A stretch of 64,000 nucleotides of DNA. It comes from CAVYEM01 sp963767635 (GTDB lineage: Bacteria; Vulcanimicrobiota; Vulcanimicrobiia; Vulcanimicrobiales; Vulcanimicrobiaceae). The stretch is taken from contig CAVYEM010000001.1 in the NCBI GenBank assembly GCA_963767635.1, positions 434,001 through 498,000 of the forward strand. The letters run 5' to 3'. The notes under the pieces were generated by a model. The model searched no databases. It was not told the origin of the DNA and worked only from the letters and a program-made list of their open reading frames with translations. A program made the position numbers and the translations under genes. This document shows, one piece after another, positions 36,819 through 47,500 of this stretch; within the stretch, counting starts at the first letter, position 1; each line of letters opens with the position of its first letter.

Positions 36819-38196
36819 CTAGATTGTCCTGGAGGCTCCGGAATCGCCCGCGCCGGCCGGTGGCGGAGCGAACAGCTGCATCACCAGTTCCGCGGACATC
36901 TGCATTTGCGAGAGCACGCTCACGCCGATCTGCGTGAGCACTTGATCTTTCGCGAGCTCGGCGGCAGACTGTGCCACGTTGTCGTCGCGGATCGCGCTCT
37001 CGCTGGCAACTTCGCCGACGATCTGCGCCGAAACGTCGCTCGCGCCTTCGCTTAACGCGACGGTTTGCGCGCCAATCTGCGCGCGCGCTTGACTGATCTG
37101 ATCGAGCGCGTCGTCGACGCGCTGTTCGGCGGCGCCGGCCGGGATCGTGTTGGTGCCGGAACTGCCGATGTCTTGATTCCAAACGTTGACTTCATCGGAC
37201 GGCTCAACGCTCAGGCCCGATAAGCTCGAGCGCCTGCGCCGTAATCGTCGGCAGCGAGACGTTGACCACTGTTCCTTCGCTTCCGCGATCGTTGACCTGA
37301 AGCGCGGTGCCCGCTGCCTGAGTCTTGCCAAGTGAACTTTCGAATGCGATCGACGTGCCGACGTCCGCCGCCGTCAGGTTTGCCACTTGAAAGTCCAGCA
37401 GCGTGTAGGGACCGCCCGGGGCAGCGTACGTGGTGGGGAACTGGCCCGAATTGATGGGCACCGCAGAGGTGTCGCTGAAGATTGGCTTGGCGCCCAAATT
37501 CGGATCGGTGCTGTAGGCCGTGAACGAGATGTAGACGCCTTGGCCAACGTTCATTCCCGAATCCGGATCGACCGCGTTGTCGCTGTATCCGGTGACCTGA
37601 AACGTCATGTAGGCGGGTACGAAATAGCCTGAGGGCGGAATGCCGTTTCCAACCAGCGTAACCAGCGGACCGGGATTTCCCAGTCCGTCGGCGTTCGTGA
37701 CGTTCGAACTTCCCGAATTGGGCCCGGCAGGCGCCGGTGTGGCCGGCGTGACTTGTTTGATCGAGTTGACGCCGTCAGGCGAAGTATCGTGCGAGCCGTC
37801 GAAGAGGGTGACGCCGTTGAACTTCGCGTTGCCCGCGATTTTGTTGATTTCTTGCATCAACTGATCGATCTGGTCCTGGATGTGCTGCAAGTCGCCGGGG
37901 GATGCGAAATCGTTGCGGGCCTGCACGACCAGGGAACGCACGCGCTGAAGGATCATTTGAACGTCACCCAGGGCGGCATCCGCTGTATTGAGCATATTGC
38001 CGGCGGTTTGGACGTCCGTTACGGCCTGCTCCATGCCCCCGACGTGCGCCTGCAGGGTTTCCGCTATCGCGAGGCCGCTGGGATCGTCGGAAGCAGAATT
38101 CACGCGTAGGCCACTGGCCAGCGCGCGCACTGTTCGCTCCTCGTCCGATTGTGTTCGAGACAGGCTCAACTCGAGCCTGTCCCGCCCCCAGTACAT
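36819..38196 (-). CDS. Flagellin (frame broken, short N-terminus)
   Basis: About 459 residues after rejoining. The N-terminal D0/D1 domain is clear: SRTQSDEERTVRALASGLRV, SASDDPSGLAIAETLQ, then DVQMILQRVRSLVVQARND and QEINKIAGNAKFNGVTLFDG. A variable central domain (~140-330) follows, then the C-terminal D1/D0 (ISQARAQIGAQTVALSEGAS … QVLTQIGVSVLSQMQMSAE). The frame breaks near 37217-37222 (LELIG joins LSVEPSDEVN; one extra G). Relative to typical flagellins about 15 residues are missing before SRTQ, so the start is uncertain. No other flagellar gene is in the window. Confidence 0.85.
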
Positions 38197-38243
38197 CCAT
38201 AGAGAGAGTCGTTTCCTCCGTGAAACTTCCCTTGGTACATTAC

Positions 38244-38270
38244 ATATCGGCAGGGCAGCCAAAAATTTGC
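38244..38270 (-). promoter_or_regulatory. Candidate sigma-28 (FliA) promoter for flagellin
   Basis: On the minus strand GCCGATAT (38251-38244) matches the flagellar -10 box GCCGATAA in 7 of 8 bases. A CAAATTTT stretch lies 10-11 bases upstream where TAAAGTTT is expected. A GGAGG site follows about 25 bases later, before the flagellin start. The -35 match and spacing are imperfect. Confidence 0.5.
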
Positions 38271-38326
38271 GTAGGCGCTAGGGCCCATCCTTAATGCGCC
38301 GGCCACCTCGGACGAAATAGTAATCG

Positions 38327-41300
38327 ATGGCGCGACGGGCCACAGGCAACACATCAAAAATTTTGGGGGCCGAAGGCCGGGGGGCGAGGAGCGCCACGCG
38401 CGGATTCGCCTTTTCAAACCGATATGCCGCCGTCCTGCGGATCGCGGGATTGACGTTGTGCGCCTTTTCCGTTTGGGCCTTCACCGGACTGCATTTGGCC
38501 GCCGCCGCGCCCGGGCCCGTGCGTGCGATGCTGCAGCTTCCATTGATCGTCGCGCCGGTGGGAAACGCTGCGCCGCTGCCTGCGGATGCGCCGCCCGATC
38601 CGGAACCGTCCTTCACGCCGACGCCCGCGCCGCGGCTGACTGCGCGCAAAGGCGGCCCGCTCGAATTCTTGCTTTCCGGCAGTGTGAATGTCGGCAATCG
38701 TCTCTCGCAAACGCAGCGCGACGACTCGTTCGGAATCGACTCGGATTCGCAGAGCCAGACCACCGGTAACGTCGGCATGCTGGCGCAGGTCACGCGCCGG
38801 ACGGCTACGACGACGCTGCAGTTCGGCATTCCATTCGACGTCGCAAGCACGGACAGCTCGCTGGGTCTTGCGCAAGTTTCGTACGCAACGCCGCACTATG
38901 AGCTCGCCTATCGCGCCTCGACGCCGTCGGCGTTCGGACAACTGCCCATCGGATCCACCTTGCGGGGCTTTGCGCTCGCGCTGCCGTTCGGATCGGGCGA
39001 CGCGCAGACTCTTCCAGGGGCCGGCAATAGGCTCCGACGGAGATCTCGTCGCCGTGCAAGGCGTGCGTTTGCGGCGGCAAATCGGGCGCAGTTTAGCGGA
39101 ATTCGCCGTCACGCAGAATTCTGCGGGATCGGAAACCAACGCGGCGCGCACGGAATTGCTCGGGCTGGCAACGAGCTTGGGAACGTTGACTTTCGTCGGT
39201 GAGGCGGCCCTGCAGCAGCAGCGTGGCGACGACGTGCCCGGCAGTGCTTTTGCGTATCAAGGACGCGTGGACGTAGGGGGTTTCCAGAGCGGTTGGAGTG
39301 CGACGCTGCGCCACATTCCGGAACGTTTTCTGCTCTACGGCACGGGCGAGGCGTACGGCGATTCGTACGCCGACGTGAGTTTTCGCCGATTTTTCCATGG
39401 CCAGCTCGCCAGCGCGGAAGTCGGCTACGATACGACTTCACTGGGAGGAATCACGTCCTCGCAGCGCCGCACGCTCTTCAGTCTACGGCGGTCAAGTCGG
39501 CAGCGTGCAATATCAAGTCGGCCTGCAAGAACAAAAGCTGTTCGGCGGCGGAAGCGACGCGCAATGGTCGGGGCAAGGCGGAGTGCAGCTCGCCACGTCG
39601 GGCCCGCACGGCATCGCGCTGCTGGGCGTTCAAGCGGGACGCATCACGCAGCCCGTCGGCGGCGACATCGGAACGACGGCACTCAGCGCGCAGATCGATC
39701 GCAACGTGGGACAGGCTTCAGATCGGCGCGGCGTATCAAGCGCAGCGGCAAACGAATGCGCTTAGCGGTGCTTCGCTTTCCGGCTCGCAAACGTTCAGCG
39801 TAACGCGGCTGTTCGGCCGCTCCTCGCTCGGATTAGAGTACGCCGTCAACCACGCGGTCACGCCGTATTCCAACGCCGTCACGCGTTCGCCGATCCTGCA
39901 GATCGGACGCCAAATTTCTCCTGCGCTCGCGCTGCAAGTACAATACGGACGCCAATCGCTGGTCGACGCGGTCAATCCTGCGCTCGACAGCCGTGGCCGC
40001 TTGTTCAGCGTGCAGATCAATGCGCCGTTCGCGTTCGGGAGCGGCTCGGTCCAAGGTCGCGCCGACGCACGGTTGCCGGCGACTATCGCGGGACGCGTGC
40101 TCGCGGACACGGGCGTAAACAACTCGCTCGGATTCCTCACCAGCGGCGGAATGGGCGATGTCGTGGTCGTGCTCGACAACCGCGACGTGCAGCGTACGGA
40201 TCTCAAGGGTGCTTTCCGTTTCTCGTTCGTTGCGCCCGGGCCGCATACGATTCGCATCGAGAATGCGTCGCTACCGCGAGGTTACACCGTCGATCAACCC
40301 GTGGCAACGCTGAGCGTGGACGGCGGTCAAACGGGGCAGGTCGTGTTCCGCGTCGGCAACTTCGGAGCGATCGCGGGACACGTGTTCGGGCGCGGCAGCG
40401 GCGGGTCGCCCATTCCGCTCTCGGACGTGACGCTGCGTCTGGACGGAGGCGTGTATTCCAAGACCGACGGCAACGGCGCATACGGCTTCGGGCGCCTCTT
40501 GGCCGGCGATCACACCGTGCAGATCATCGCGCAAAGCATCCCGGCATTTGCGGACTTTCCGGCCGACGCGCTGCGCCGCACCATTTCGGTGCAAAACGGA
40601 AACGTCGCGACGCTCGATTTCACGGCGCAGGAGCTCGGCTCTATCGCCGGACGGCTGCAGTTTTTGGACGAGCTGAAACCCGACTTCGTAGGCGGAGTGA
40701 ACAACGCGTACGTCGTTGCGGAGCCCGGCGAACACGCGGCGATTACGGATCCGGACGGATCGTTCGTGCTCGACGATTTACCGCCGGGCACGTACACGGT
40801 TTCAGTCGATCCCGAAACATTGCCCGATCCGGCCGGTCCGGTGGAGGACGGCGTTCCGATTACGCTTGCTGGGGGAGAACATTACGAAGGCTTGCTGTTC
40901 CATATCGGACGCAAAAAGAAGGCGGTCGTCTTTACCTTCATTCAACAAAAGGCGTCCGCCGTGGAAATGGGGCTTCGCGACGTGCGCTTGCCGCCGCGGG
41001 CGGTCACCGAAGTGCGCGTAAGCGCGCCCAAAGATGCAACGGATGTGACTGTCGCGGCATTCGGAAAAACGTCGCTGCTGCACTACGATGAAAGCCGCAA
41101 GCTGTGGAGCGCAAGCCTTGCCGTTCCGGCTGATGCCAAGACCGGATCGCAGGACGTAGTCGCGCATTGGGCCGGCAAAGCTTCCGGAACCGCCGCGTGC
41201 ACGCTGCGGATCGATCCGCAAATGCCGCTCGCGATTTTGCAAACGATTCCGGCGCATGCAGCGATCGGACAATACGTGGCGGTTCGGGCGCGCTTTTTGA

Positions 41301-41467
41301 CGGACGTTCGGGCGGGCGACACGATCGAATGGCAGGACGGGACGATCACCACCCTGGGCAAACCTTTTTCGAACCGCCTCTTCAGTTTCTCCCTCCACCT
41401 TTCTTTACGGCCATTTCACGGTACGCTGCTAACTCGCTCAGGTAAGCTGCCGATAATGTTACCGTGA
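38327..41467 (+). CDS. Usher-like outer-membrane barrel with C-terminal B-type domains (three frame breaks)
   Basis: About 1046 residues when rejoined. A hydrophobic signal (GLTLCAFSVWAFTGLHLAAA) is followed by ~500 residues of alternating barrel strands (LEFLLSGSVNVGNRLSQTQR; YQVGLQEQKLFGGGSDAQWS; PILQIGRQISPALALQVQYG). Then come carboxypeptidase-regulatory/CNA-B-like modules (DVVVVLDNRDVQRTDLKGAF … HTIRIENASLPRGYTVDQP; GNGAYGFGRLLAGDHTVQII; GSFVLDDLPPGTYTVSVDPE). The barrel plus tD..G.f..f..pg…LP pattern resembles fimbrial ushers, but similarity is weak. Breaks lie near 39018, 39470 and 39712. It is the first gene of locus B. Its 5' end overlaps dispersed element copy 2, so the start is uncertain. 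Confidence 0.65.
38365..38410 (+). repeat. Dispersed palindromic element, copy 2
   Basis: GGGGGCCGAAGGCCGGGGG runs directly into GGCGAGGAGCGCCACGCG and CGGATTCGCC. This is the short form of the element found at 25643 and 43128, without the middle insert. It lies within the apparent 5' end of the usher-like gene and may mean that the true start is downstream. Confidence 0.65.
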
Positions 41468-41534
41468 TGTTACCAAAGTGGGGACATCATCAATCACCGC
41501 CATGGACGGCATTCTCGAGATGGTGAAAGGATTT

Positions 41535-42224
41535 ATGAACGCTAGGAAATTTGCAGTGCTCGCGACTCTGGCGACGCTGCTTTGCCCGACGTTCGCGAAC
41601 GCAGCTACCACTAAAACCGGTACGGTTACCGTGAAGTGGAATTCCCAGGCGCTCGCGACGCTGACTCTACATACGGACTACAATTCGTCCGGCTCGTTCA
41701 ACACGAGCGCCGGCAAGATCGATACGAACGCGAACGGCGGCACCGGCACGTGCACGGCCGCAGACCCCACCAACCTTGACGGTACGGTCGACTTCGGCAC
41801 GGTTTCCGTCGATCCGGCAAAATACACCGACTGCCAGTATGAAAACGCGGTCAGCGCCAGTGTCAGCACGAGCTCCAGTAATTGGACGCTCGCGGAAGCG
41901 CTGGGAGCCAACCCGGCGGCGGGATACGAGCTGTGCGCCTATGCAAACAACGCAGCCAAGACCTTCGCGTCGTTCAACGCGGCGGCGCTGCCGGTTGCTC
42001 AAACTCAGTATGGAGGCGCGGCCGTTACCAATACCAGCACCGCATCGTGCGCATCCAACGGTCAAGCACTCAACACGGCGGGCTTCACCGCTGCCACGAA
42101 CACCAATCAATTCACGGCCGGCAGCCCGGCAAACGTCGGTCAAGATATGGAACTGGTCATGGCGAACAACGCCGCGTCCAACAGCACGACCGTTACGCTT
42201 ACCTATACGCTTACCGCGAATTAA
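41535..42224 (+). CDS. Secreted pilin-like protein 1 of locus B
   Basis: 229 residues. A signal peptide (KFAVLATLATLLCPTFANA) precedes a beta-rich domain starting TTKTGTVTVKWNSQALATLT and ending with the strand SNSTTVTLTYTLTAN. Paired Cys occur in CTAADP…DCQYENAV and ELCAYANN…ASCASNGQ. The first motif recurs in the 43224 product (TTKTAATTVKWYSQALVNVT). The terminal strand recurs in the giant protein (AVTLTYTLVAN). Small secreted beta-proteins with a conserved final strand next to a PapD-like chaperone fit donor-strand fimbrial subunits of the spore-coat-U type, by inference. The start may instead be the ATG at 41520. Confidence 0.72.
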   Translation: MNARKFAVLATLATLLCPTFANAATTKTGTVTVKWNSQALATLTLHTDYNSSGSFNTSAGKIDTNANGGTGTCTAADPTNLDGTVDFGTVSVDPAKYTDCQYENAVSASVSTSSSNWTLAEALGANPAAGYELCAYANNAAKTFASFNAAALPVAQTQYGGAAVTNTSTASCASNGQALNTAGFTAATNTNQFTAGSPANVGQDMELVMANNAASNSTTVTLTYTLTAN

Positions 42225-42281
42225 ACAACCCTTTGCGATTCGGCGCGGGGCTCGCGTGAGTTTCGCGCCGAAATCCATGGC

Positions 42282-43079
42282 ATGGAGAAAATGCTAAAAT
42301 CTGCGTTCGTCGCTGCATTGGTTGCCTTGAGTCTGCTGCTTCCCGCCGCGGGTGATACCGCGGGATTCGGAATCGAAGTATCGCCGGCCAAACTCGACAT
42401 CTCCATCCCGTCGGGGACCACGTACAATATTCCGGTAACCGTGCACAACACGACGTCGGATTCGATTCACATTCAAGGTTCGCTGGTCGATTTCGGCGTA
42501 TCGCGCGGCGGCGAATACCAATTTCAAAAAGTCGGAACGCGCCGCTTTTCGCTGATGCGGTGGAGTTCCATCAACCCGCGTGAATTCGATCTTCCGGGAG
42601 GAACGACGCAGCAAGTGCGGCTCACGATTGCCGTTCCGCCGGATTCTCACCTCTCGGGTGAATACGCCGGCATCGCGTTCTTCCAAACGCGTCCGGTGCG
42701 GCGCGCAGGAACCAATTTCGCTTTTTCGGCTCGGGTTGCCTCGAAGATCTATGCAACGGTGGGCGCGGATCAATCGCCCGCCGGAGCAATCGTCAAAATG
42801 GACTCGGCAACGGCTTCACGCGGCCAAACGTATCGCGTGCTCTTTCGAAATACCGGCAAAGTCCACGAGTATTTGAACGGACAGATCGTTGTTCAACGCG
42901 CGGGCGACACGGTCGACCGTATCGGGATGCCTGACTCGCTGCTGGTGGAACGCGGCGGCGAACGGCTGGTGCAACTCGGCGGGAAACGGCTTTCGCCGGG
43001 CACGTATCAGGTCATCGCAACGATCGATTACGGCGGAAAAACCGAAACGGGTGGCGCGATCACCCTGGCGGTACATTAA
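42282..43079 (+). CDS. PapD-like periplasmic pilus-assembly chaperone
   Basis: 265 residues. After the signal peptide comes a first Ig domain typical of fimbrial chaperones (FGIEVSPAKLDISIPSGTTY; VTVHNTTSDSIHIQGSLVDF; WSSINPREFDLPGGTTQQVR; LTIAVPPDSHLSGEYAGIAF). The second, shorter domain is (QTYRVLFRNTGKVHEYLNGQ … SPGTYQVIATIDYG). Chaperones of this fold cap subunits in the periplasm until an usher accepts them. The position between two pilin-like genes, downstream of a barrel gene, fits this. ATG 42282 or ATG 42291 (MLKSAFVAAL) may be the start. Confidence 0.75.
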   Translation: MEKMLKSAFVAALVALSLLLPAAGDTAGFGIEVSPAKLDISIPSGTTYNIPVTVHNTTSDSIHIQGSLVDFGVSRGGEYQFQKVGTRRFSLMRWSSINPREFDLPGGTTQQVRLTIAVPPDSHLSGEYAGIAFFQTRPVRRAGTNFAFSARVASKIYATVGADQSPAGAIVKMDSATASRGQTYRVLFRNTGKVHEYLNGQIVVQRAGDTVDRIGMPDSLLVERGGERLVQLGGKRLSPGTYQVIATIDYGGKTETGGAITLAVH

Positions 43080-43127
43080 AAAACTTATAGCTTCGGATCG
43101 GCGCACGCGAGCGTATACAAACGCGTC

Positions 43128-43200
43128 GGGGCCGAAGGCCGGGGGCCCCAGTCGGCTCTGCCGATGGGGGGCGTGAAGCGCGGAGCGCGGATACGCCGTT
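43128..43200 (+). repeat. Dispersed palindromic element, copy 3
   Basis: GGGGCCGAAGGCCGGGGG followed by CCCCAGTCGGCTCTGCCGAT, then GGGGGGCGTGAAGCGCGGAG and GCGGATACGCCGTT. Both conserved ends match copy 1 on the minus strand at 25643-25725. It sits between the chaperone and the second pilin-like gene of locus B. It could form a strong hairpin that separates expression of the two parts. Confidence 0.7.
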
Positions 43201-43223
43201 TAGACAGGAGGTCGGGAAAAGTC

Positions 43224-43898
43224 ATGCGGAGGGGGCCCGGTTCGGTTTTCGCGGCGATGGCCGCCGCGGCGGCTTTGGCGCTCGCGCTGTCGCCCCGCGA
43301 TGCAAGCGCAACGACGAAAACCGCGGCGACGACCGTAAAGTGGTACTCGCAGGCACTCGTGAACGTGACGCTCACGCCGAACTACTATCCCGGTTTTGGT
43401 TCCGTAAAAGCCGCCTTCGGCGCGCAGCCTGCGCCCACGCACGGTCCTGATACGGCAGCCGGCGCAGTTGACTTCGGTCAGGTGCTCGCCGGCGCAGCGT
43501 ATCTATACAAATATGCCGTGCACGTGAACGTGCAGACGAGTTCGGCCAGCGGGTTCAACGTGTACGGCGAGGGCGCGGCCGACTTCTACAATCAAAACGA
43601 CAGCACGTCCCAAACGCTTTCATCGACGCTGTACTACGTGCCGTCCACGAGCGGGTCGCCGGCCGACTCCAACACCGGATTTACGCCCGGCTATCCGTTT
43701 TATAAAACGTCCGGCGCAGTCACCGGCGGAAGTTTCAACGTCCCTCCGACGATCGCGTATGTCTCGTATCCTTCGCCGATCGCGTCGAGCTCGCTGGAAA
43801 GCGGCGATTACTACTACGACTACGAACTCAAAGTACCGCCGACCGCGAGCGCCGGGTCGTATTTCGTTTGGGTCGTCTATACGGTGATGGCAAAATGA
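43224..43898 (+). CDS. Secreted pilin-like protein 2 of locus B
   Basis: 224 residues. The ATG at 43224 is chosen because AGGAGGT lies 12 bases upstream and a signal peptide follows (SVFAAMAAAAALALALSPRDASA). The mature part starts TTKTAATTVKWYSQALVNVT, a clear relative of pilin-like protein 1. It is Tyr-rich and beta-rich (DYYYDYELKVPPTASAGSYF), ending VWVVYTVMAK. The AGSYF…VYTV ending resembles the terminal strand of spore-coat-U fimbrial subunits. The upstream open frame runs through dispersed element copy 3 and is not credible. Confidence 0.72.
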   Translation: MRRGPGSVFAAMAAAAALALALSPRDASATTKTAATTVKWYSQALVNVTLTPNYYPGFGSVKAAFGAQPAPTHGPDTAAGAVDFGQVLAGAAYLYKYAVHVNVQTSSASGFNVYGEGAADFYNQNDSTSQTLSSTLYYVPSTSGSPADSNTGFTPGYPFYKTSGAVTGGSFNVPPTIAYVSYPSPIASSSLESGDYYYDYELKVPPTASAGSYFVWVVYTVMAK

Positions 43899-43913
43899 AG
43901 TCTGCGCACTGCG

Positions 43914-44561
43914 ATGATCGGCTTGGCGGTGTTTTGCGCCATTCTCGTCCTGGGCGCTTCGCGCGGATGGGCTACCCTCGTGCAGCAGCGCGATCAAATT
44001 TCCGTGACGGTGCTGATCAACGTGACGCCTGCGCCGATGGGATATCGGGCGCCTGCAGCGGATCCGCCGGGCGGTATCGTTGCGCGCATGCGCATGCGGC
44101 AACGCGGCTCGGACGATTGGGTCGCGCAAGTCAAGCAGCAGCCCGTTCGCGTTGAAGCGGAAGTCACGCCCAATCCAACGGCAACGTTGCTCTACGCGGA
44201 TCAGGCGTTCACGTCGATCACGACGACCGCCGGAACGACCACGACCGTGCCGTGCGCGTTTCACGTCACCGTGCACAGCACCGCGGCGTACTGGATAATA
44301 AAGCACGGCCTCTCGAACGACTTCTCCGACGGTGCCTCGAGCACGTTCGCCGGTACGTCGTTGGCCAACAACACCTATCTGGCAACGCCCAAACCGACGT
44401 CCACACCGTACATCGTGTACGCCGACGACGGCGGCAATTGGGCGACGCTCGATACGAACAAATACATTCAAACGTACTGCGTCGATCTCTCCGTAAGCGT
44501 TCCCGCGACCGTTCCGGGCGGGACTTACAGCAGCAACGCCGTGTACACGGTGTACTACTAG
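43914..44561 (+). CDS. Secreted pilin-like protein 3 of locus B
   Basis: 215 residues. The signal peptide (MIGLAVFCAILVLGASRGWA) is followed by a beta-rich domain with Thr-rich stretches (FTSITTTAGTTTTVPCAFHV) and a C-terminal strand VSVPATVPGGTYSSNAVYTV, ending YY. The PGGTYSS…VYTVYY ending is again the pattern of donor-strand subunits. The start codon is 15 bases after the preceding stop. It ends one base before the giant protein gene. It may be a minor or tip-adaptor subunit. Confidence 0.7.
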   Translation: MIGLAVFCAILVLGASRGWATLVQQRDQISVTVLINVTPAPMGYRAPAADPPGGIVARMRMRQRGSDDWVAQVKQQPVRVEAEVTPNPTATLLYADQAFTSITTTAGTTTTVPCAFHVTVHSTAAYWIIKHGLSNDFSDGASSTFAGTSLANNTYLATPKPTSTPYIVYADDGGNWATLDTNKYIQTYCVDLSVSVPATVPGGTYSSNAVYTVYY

Positions 44562-44562
44562 C

Positions 44563-47500
44563 ATGCGCCGCTTGGGATCGAACGTGCTCTCACGGCTCTT
44601 CGTGCTGATGATCGCGCTGTGCGCGACCGCCGCCGCGCAGGTGCACGCGCCCAGCGCGAAATCGTGGCTGCAGCCGATGCCGCTGGGGCCGGTGCAGCGT
44701 TTGCCCATGCCGCAACCCAAGGCGCCCGGCGCGAGTTCGAGTCCCTCGCCGCGGCTCGTTATCGCGCCGTTGCGGGGCCGCTACGCCGGCGCAGTTCCGG
44801 ACGGAGCCCGCGTGCCGCTCTCGATGCTGCCCACGCTGCCGATGCGCACGGAGTTGACGACGGTTCATCCGGGCCGCGGAAGAATGAGCGTACGCCGTCC
44901 CATGTCCGCGACCGGGGCGACGATCAGCGTTTCCAACGGCGCCGGATGCAGCAATACGGTGGGAACGCTGTTCAATACCGGTTGCACGGTGAACTGGCAA
45001 TCCTCGTCGCTCACGCCGACGACCGACACGTATCAGGACTACTACGTCGTTCCGTCAAACGGCTTGGAAACGACTGCGAGCGCGACGGCAGCCGGCGGAA
45101 CGTACAGCGCGGCAGCGGGCAGCTCCCACAGTTTGGCGCTTTCAACGGCCGGCACGTACATTTTGGCGGTGTACGACGTGAGCAAAGGGCTCTGGGCCAC
45201 AGTCGTGTACATCAACGCCGGCCCGACGTTCTCGATTAAGGTGTATCAAGATCCGTATCACAGCGTCGAGACATATCAATACGACGTTTCGAGCAGCGGT
45301 TCGGCATACGTGGACGTCAAGAACGTCACGGCATCGGATTACTATGTCGTTTACGTCGAGTCCACGTCGATCAATCCGTCGTGTCAATTCATCAGTCCGC
45401 CGCAAACGCCCGCCGCCGGAGCCGGACAGACTGTGCAGCCCTGCCAATTCTCCGGGGCAGCAGGCTCCCGGAGGAGAGCTTCCGTAACGTGGCCGCTGAG
45501 CACCTCGATCCCGGCCGGCACGTATTCGGTCGTCGTCTATGACAAGACGTTGGGACAACGTCTAGGACAGGTGCAAGTCGCGCTCACGGGTGCCGCCGGC
45601 AAGCTGATCTTGGTCTATCCCGACGGAACCGGCGCGGGGCTGGATCCGTCTCCGCGTCCGCTGCCTGCCACGACGCCGTCCACCACGCTGGCATGGGACG
45701 GCAACGGCGAGGAATCCGTGACGGGAATCAACGCGACGGTCAGCGGGATCACGTCGCACTCGTACATGTGGAGCGTGAACGATCCCAACGGTCGCGTGGT
45801 CGGCAAATATGCGGCAACGCTTGGACCCAATGGCGCGCACGTCTTTACGTTCGACTCGATGGGCATCTTCAGCCCCGGCGACTACCCATCGGGCATCTAT
45901 ACGAACACGCTGTACGACAGCACGGCCGGCTCGGTCGTCGCCTCCCAGCAGTTCAAGATCGTGGGTTATAATGCGACCACCGCATTCCGCCCAGCCTCTA
46001 CCGATCAATCTTCGCTCAACGTGCCGCAAAACGGTTCGGCAACGAGCGCAATTAAATTCACGAACACGAGCGAGATCTATTACGGGGTCGGCAACGGCGA
46101 CTCGTTTTCCGCGCTGGGATTCACGACCGGAAAAGACTTTACCGCGACTGCGGGCAACGGCGTGGGCGTCATGGCGGCGCTCGGAGGAAACACGATCGCC
46201 CAATGCACGCCTTCCTGCAGCACGACGGCGACGGACTCCAGCGGAAACACCTGGAACGTGACGGATTACTGCAGCAACGGCGGTGTGACGACGACCGGAG
46301 AGTGTGATATCAGGGCGGTTCCGGCTAGTGCGTCTACCGTGCTGCAGGTCGGCACGTATCTCATCATTCCTTCGGTGACGTTCTATAACGCAAACGGCAG
46401 CAGCTGCACTCCTCGTGCACCGGCACGACGTCGATCCTGCCGACGCACGGGTTGACGTGGTCGAATCTGACCAACACGAGTTACGCATGGACGCCGGTGT
46501 ACTTTTCAAACGGCAGCACGCTCTCGGGAACGGCGCACGTGCAGACTTTACGGCATGACGGGACCGCCGGGCCGCTGGTTTGCAACGCCGGCACCAACCG
46601 CCGTCGGCGCACATTTGTACCAGACGCGGTTCGCGCAGGCGGACTATCATCAGTACTCGCCGTATTCGATCAATTACAATTACTACGACATCTTCGGCGT
46701 GACCATCAAGAACAATACGAGCCAGCCGATCACCGAGTTTGCCGTTTCGCTGCCCGGGCCGTATGCTGCAAACAACACGCTGGAATACGTCGCCATCGAT
46801 CAGAAAAGTTCGGGCAGCTGGACCGTTTCGGCTCCTTGCGGCAACGCCAACTTGAGCGCGGCGTGGGTGTGCTTTACCGGCAGTGGAGGGGCCAACGTGC
46901 CGGCGAATGGCACCACAACGGTCTACTTCGACGAAACAACGACGCCGACCAGCTTCGGCTATACGGACATGATGGTGCAGGCGCTTAAGCCGCAAGCGTT
47001 TTTCATCACCCCGGACAGCACGAACGTCACGGTGCCGGTCGGTCCGAGCAATCCCTATACCGTCGATAAGCTTGGCATTTGCGCTATACTCGCTGATCGG
47101 CGCCGACATGCCGACGTCGTTCTCTCCGAGCACCGCCGGCGCGGGCACGTCTCCGACCCTGAGCCTGAACATGACCAACACCTCGCTGTCGGCGGATCCG
47201 TTTCCCGACTACGTAGACGCGATCGTCGTGGCCGTGCCAACGTCGCTTACCGTGAGCGGTAATCCGGCGCCGACGACGCCTGGCTGGGCGTATTTGGGGC
47301 AGCAGGCCTCGGGCGGTTTCACGAATTACTGGTTCGGGGTTTGTGCCGGACAGTTCGTAACGGCGGACGGTCCGCCGGCGACCACGCCGCTGACCTCGCC
47401 GGCTGCTGCGCTGCCGCAGTGCACGAACGCGCAAGAGCAGTATTCGCTCGCGCCGAGCGCGACGTTGACCGTACCAATAAAGTTCAGCAATCTGCCGGCC

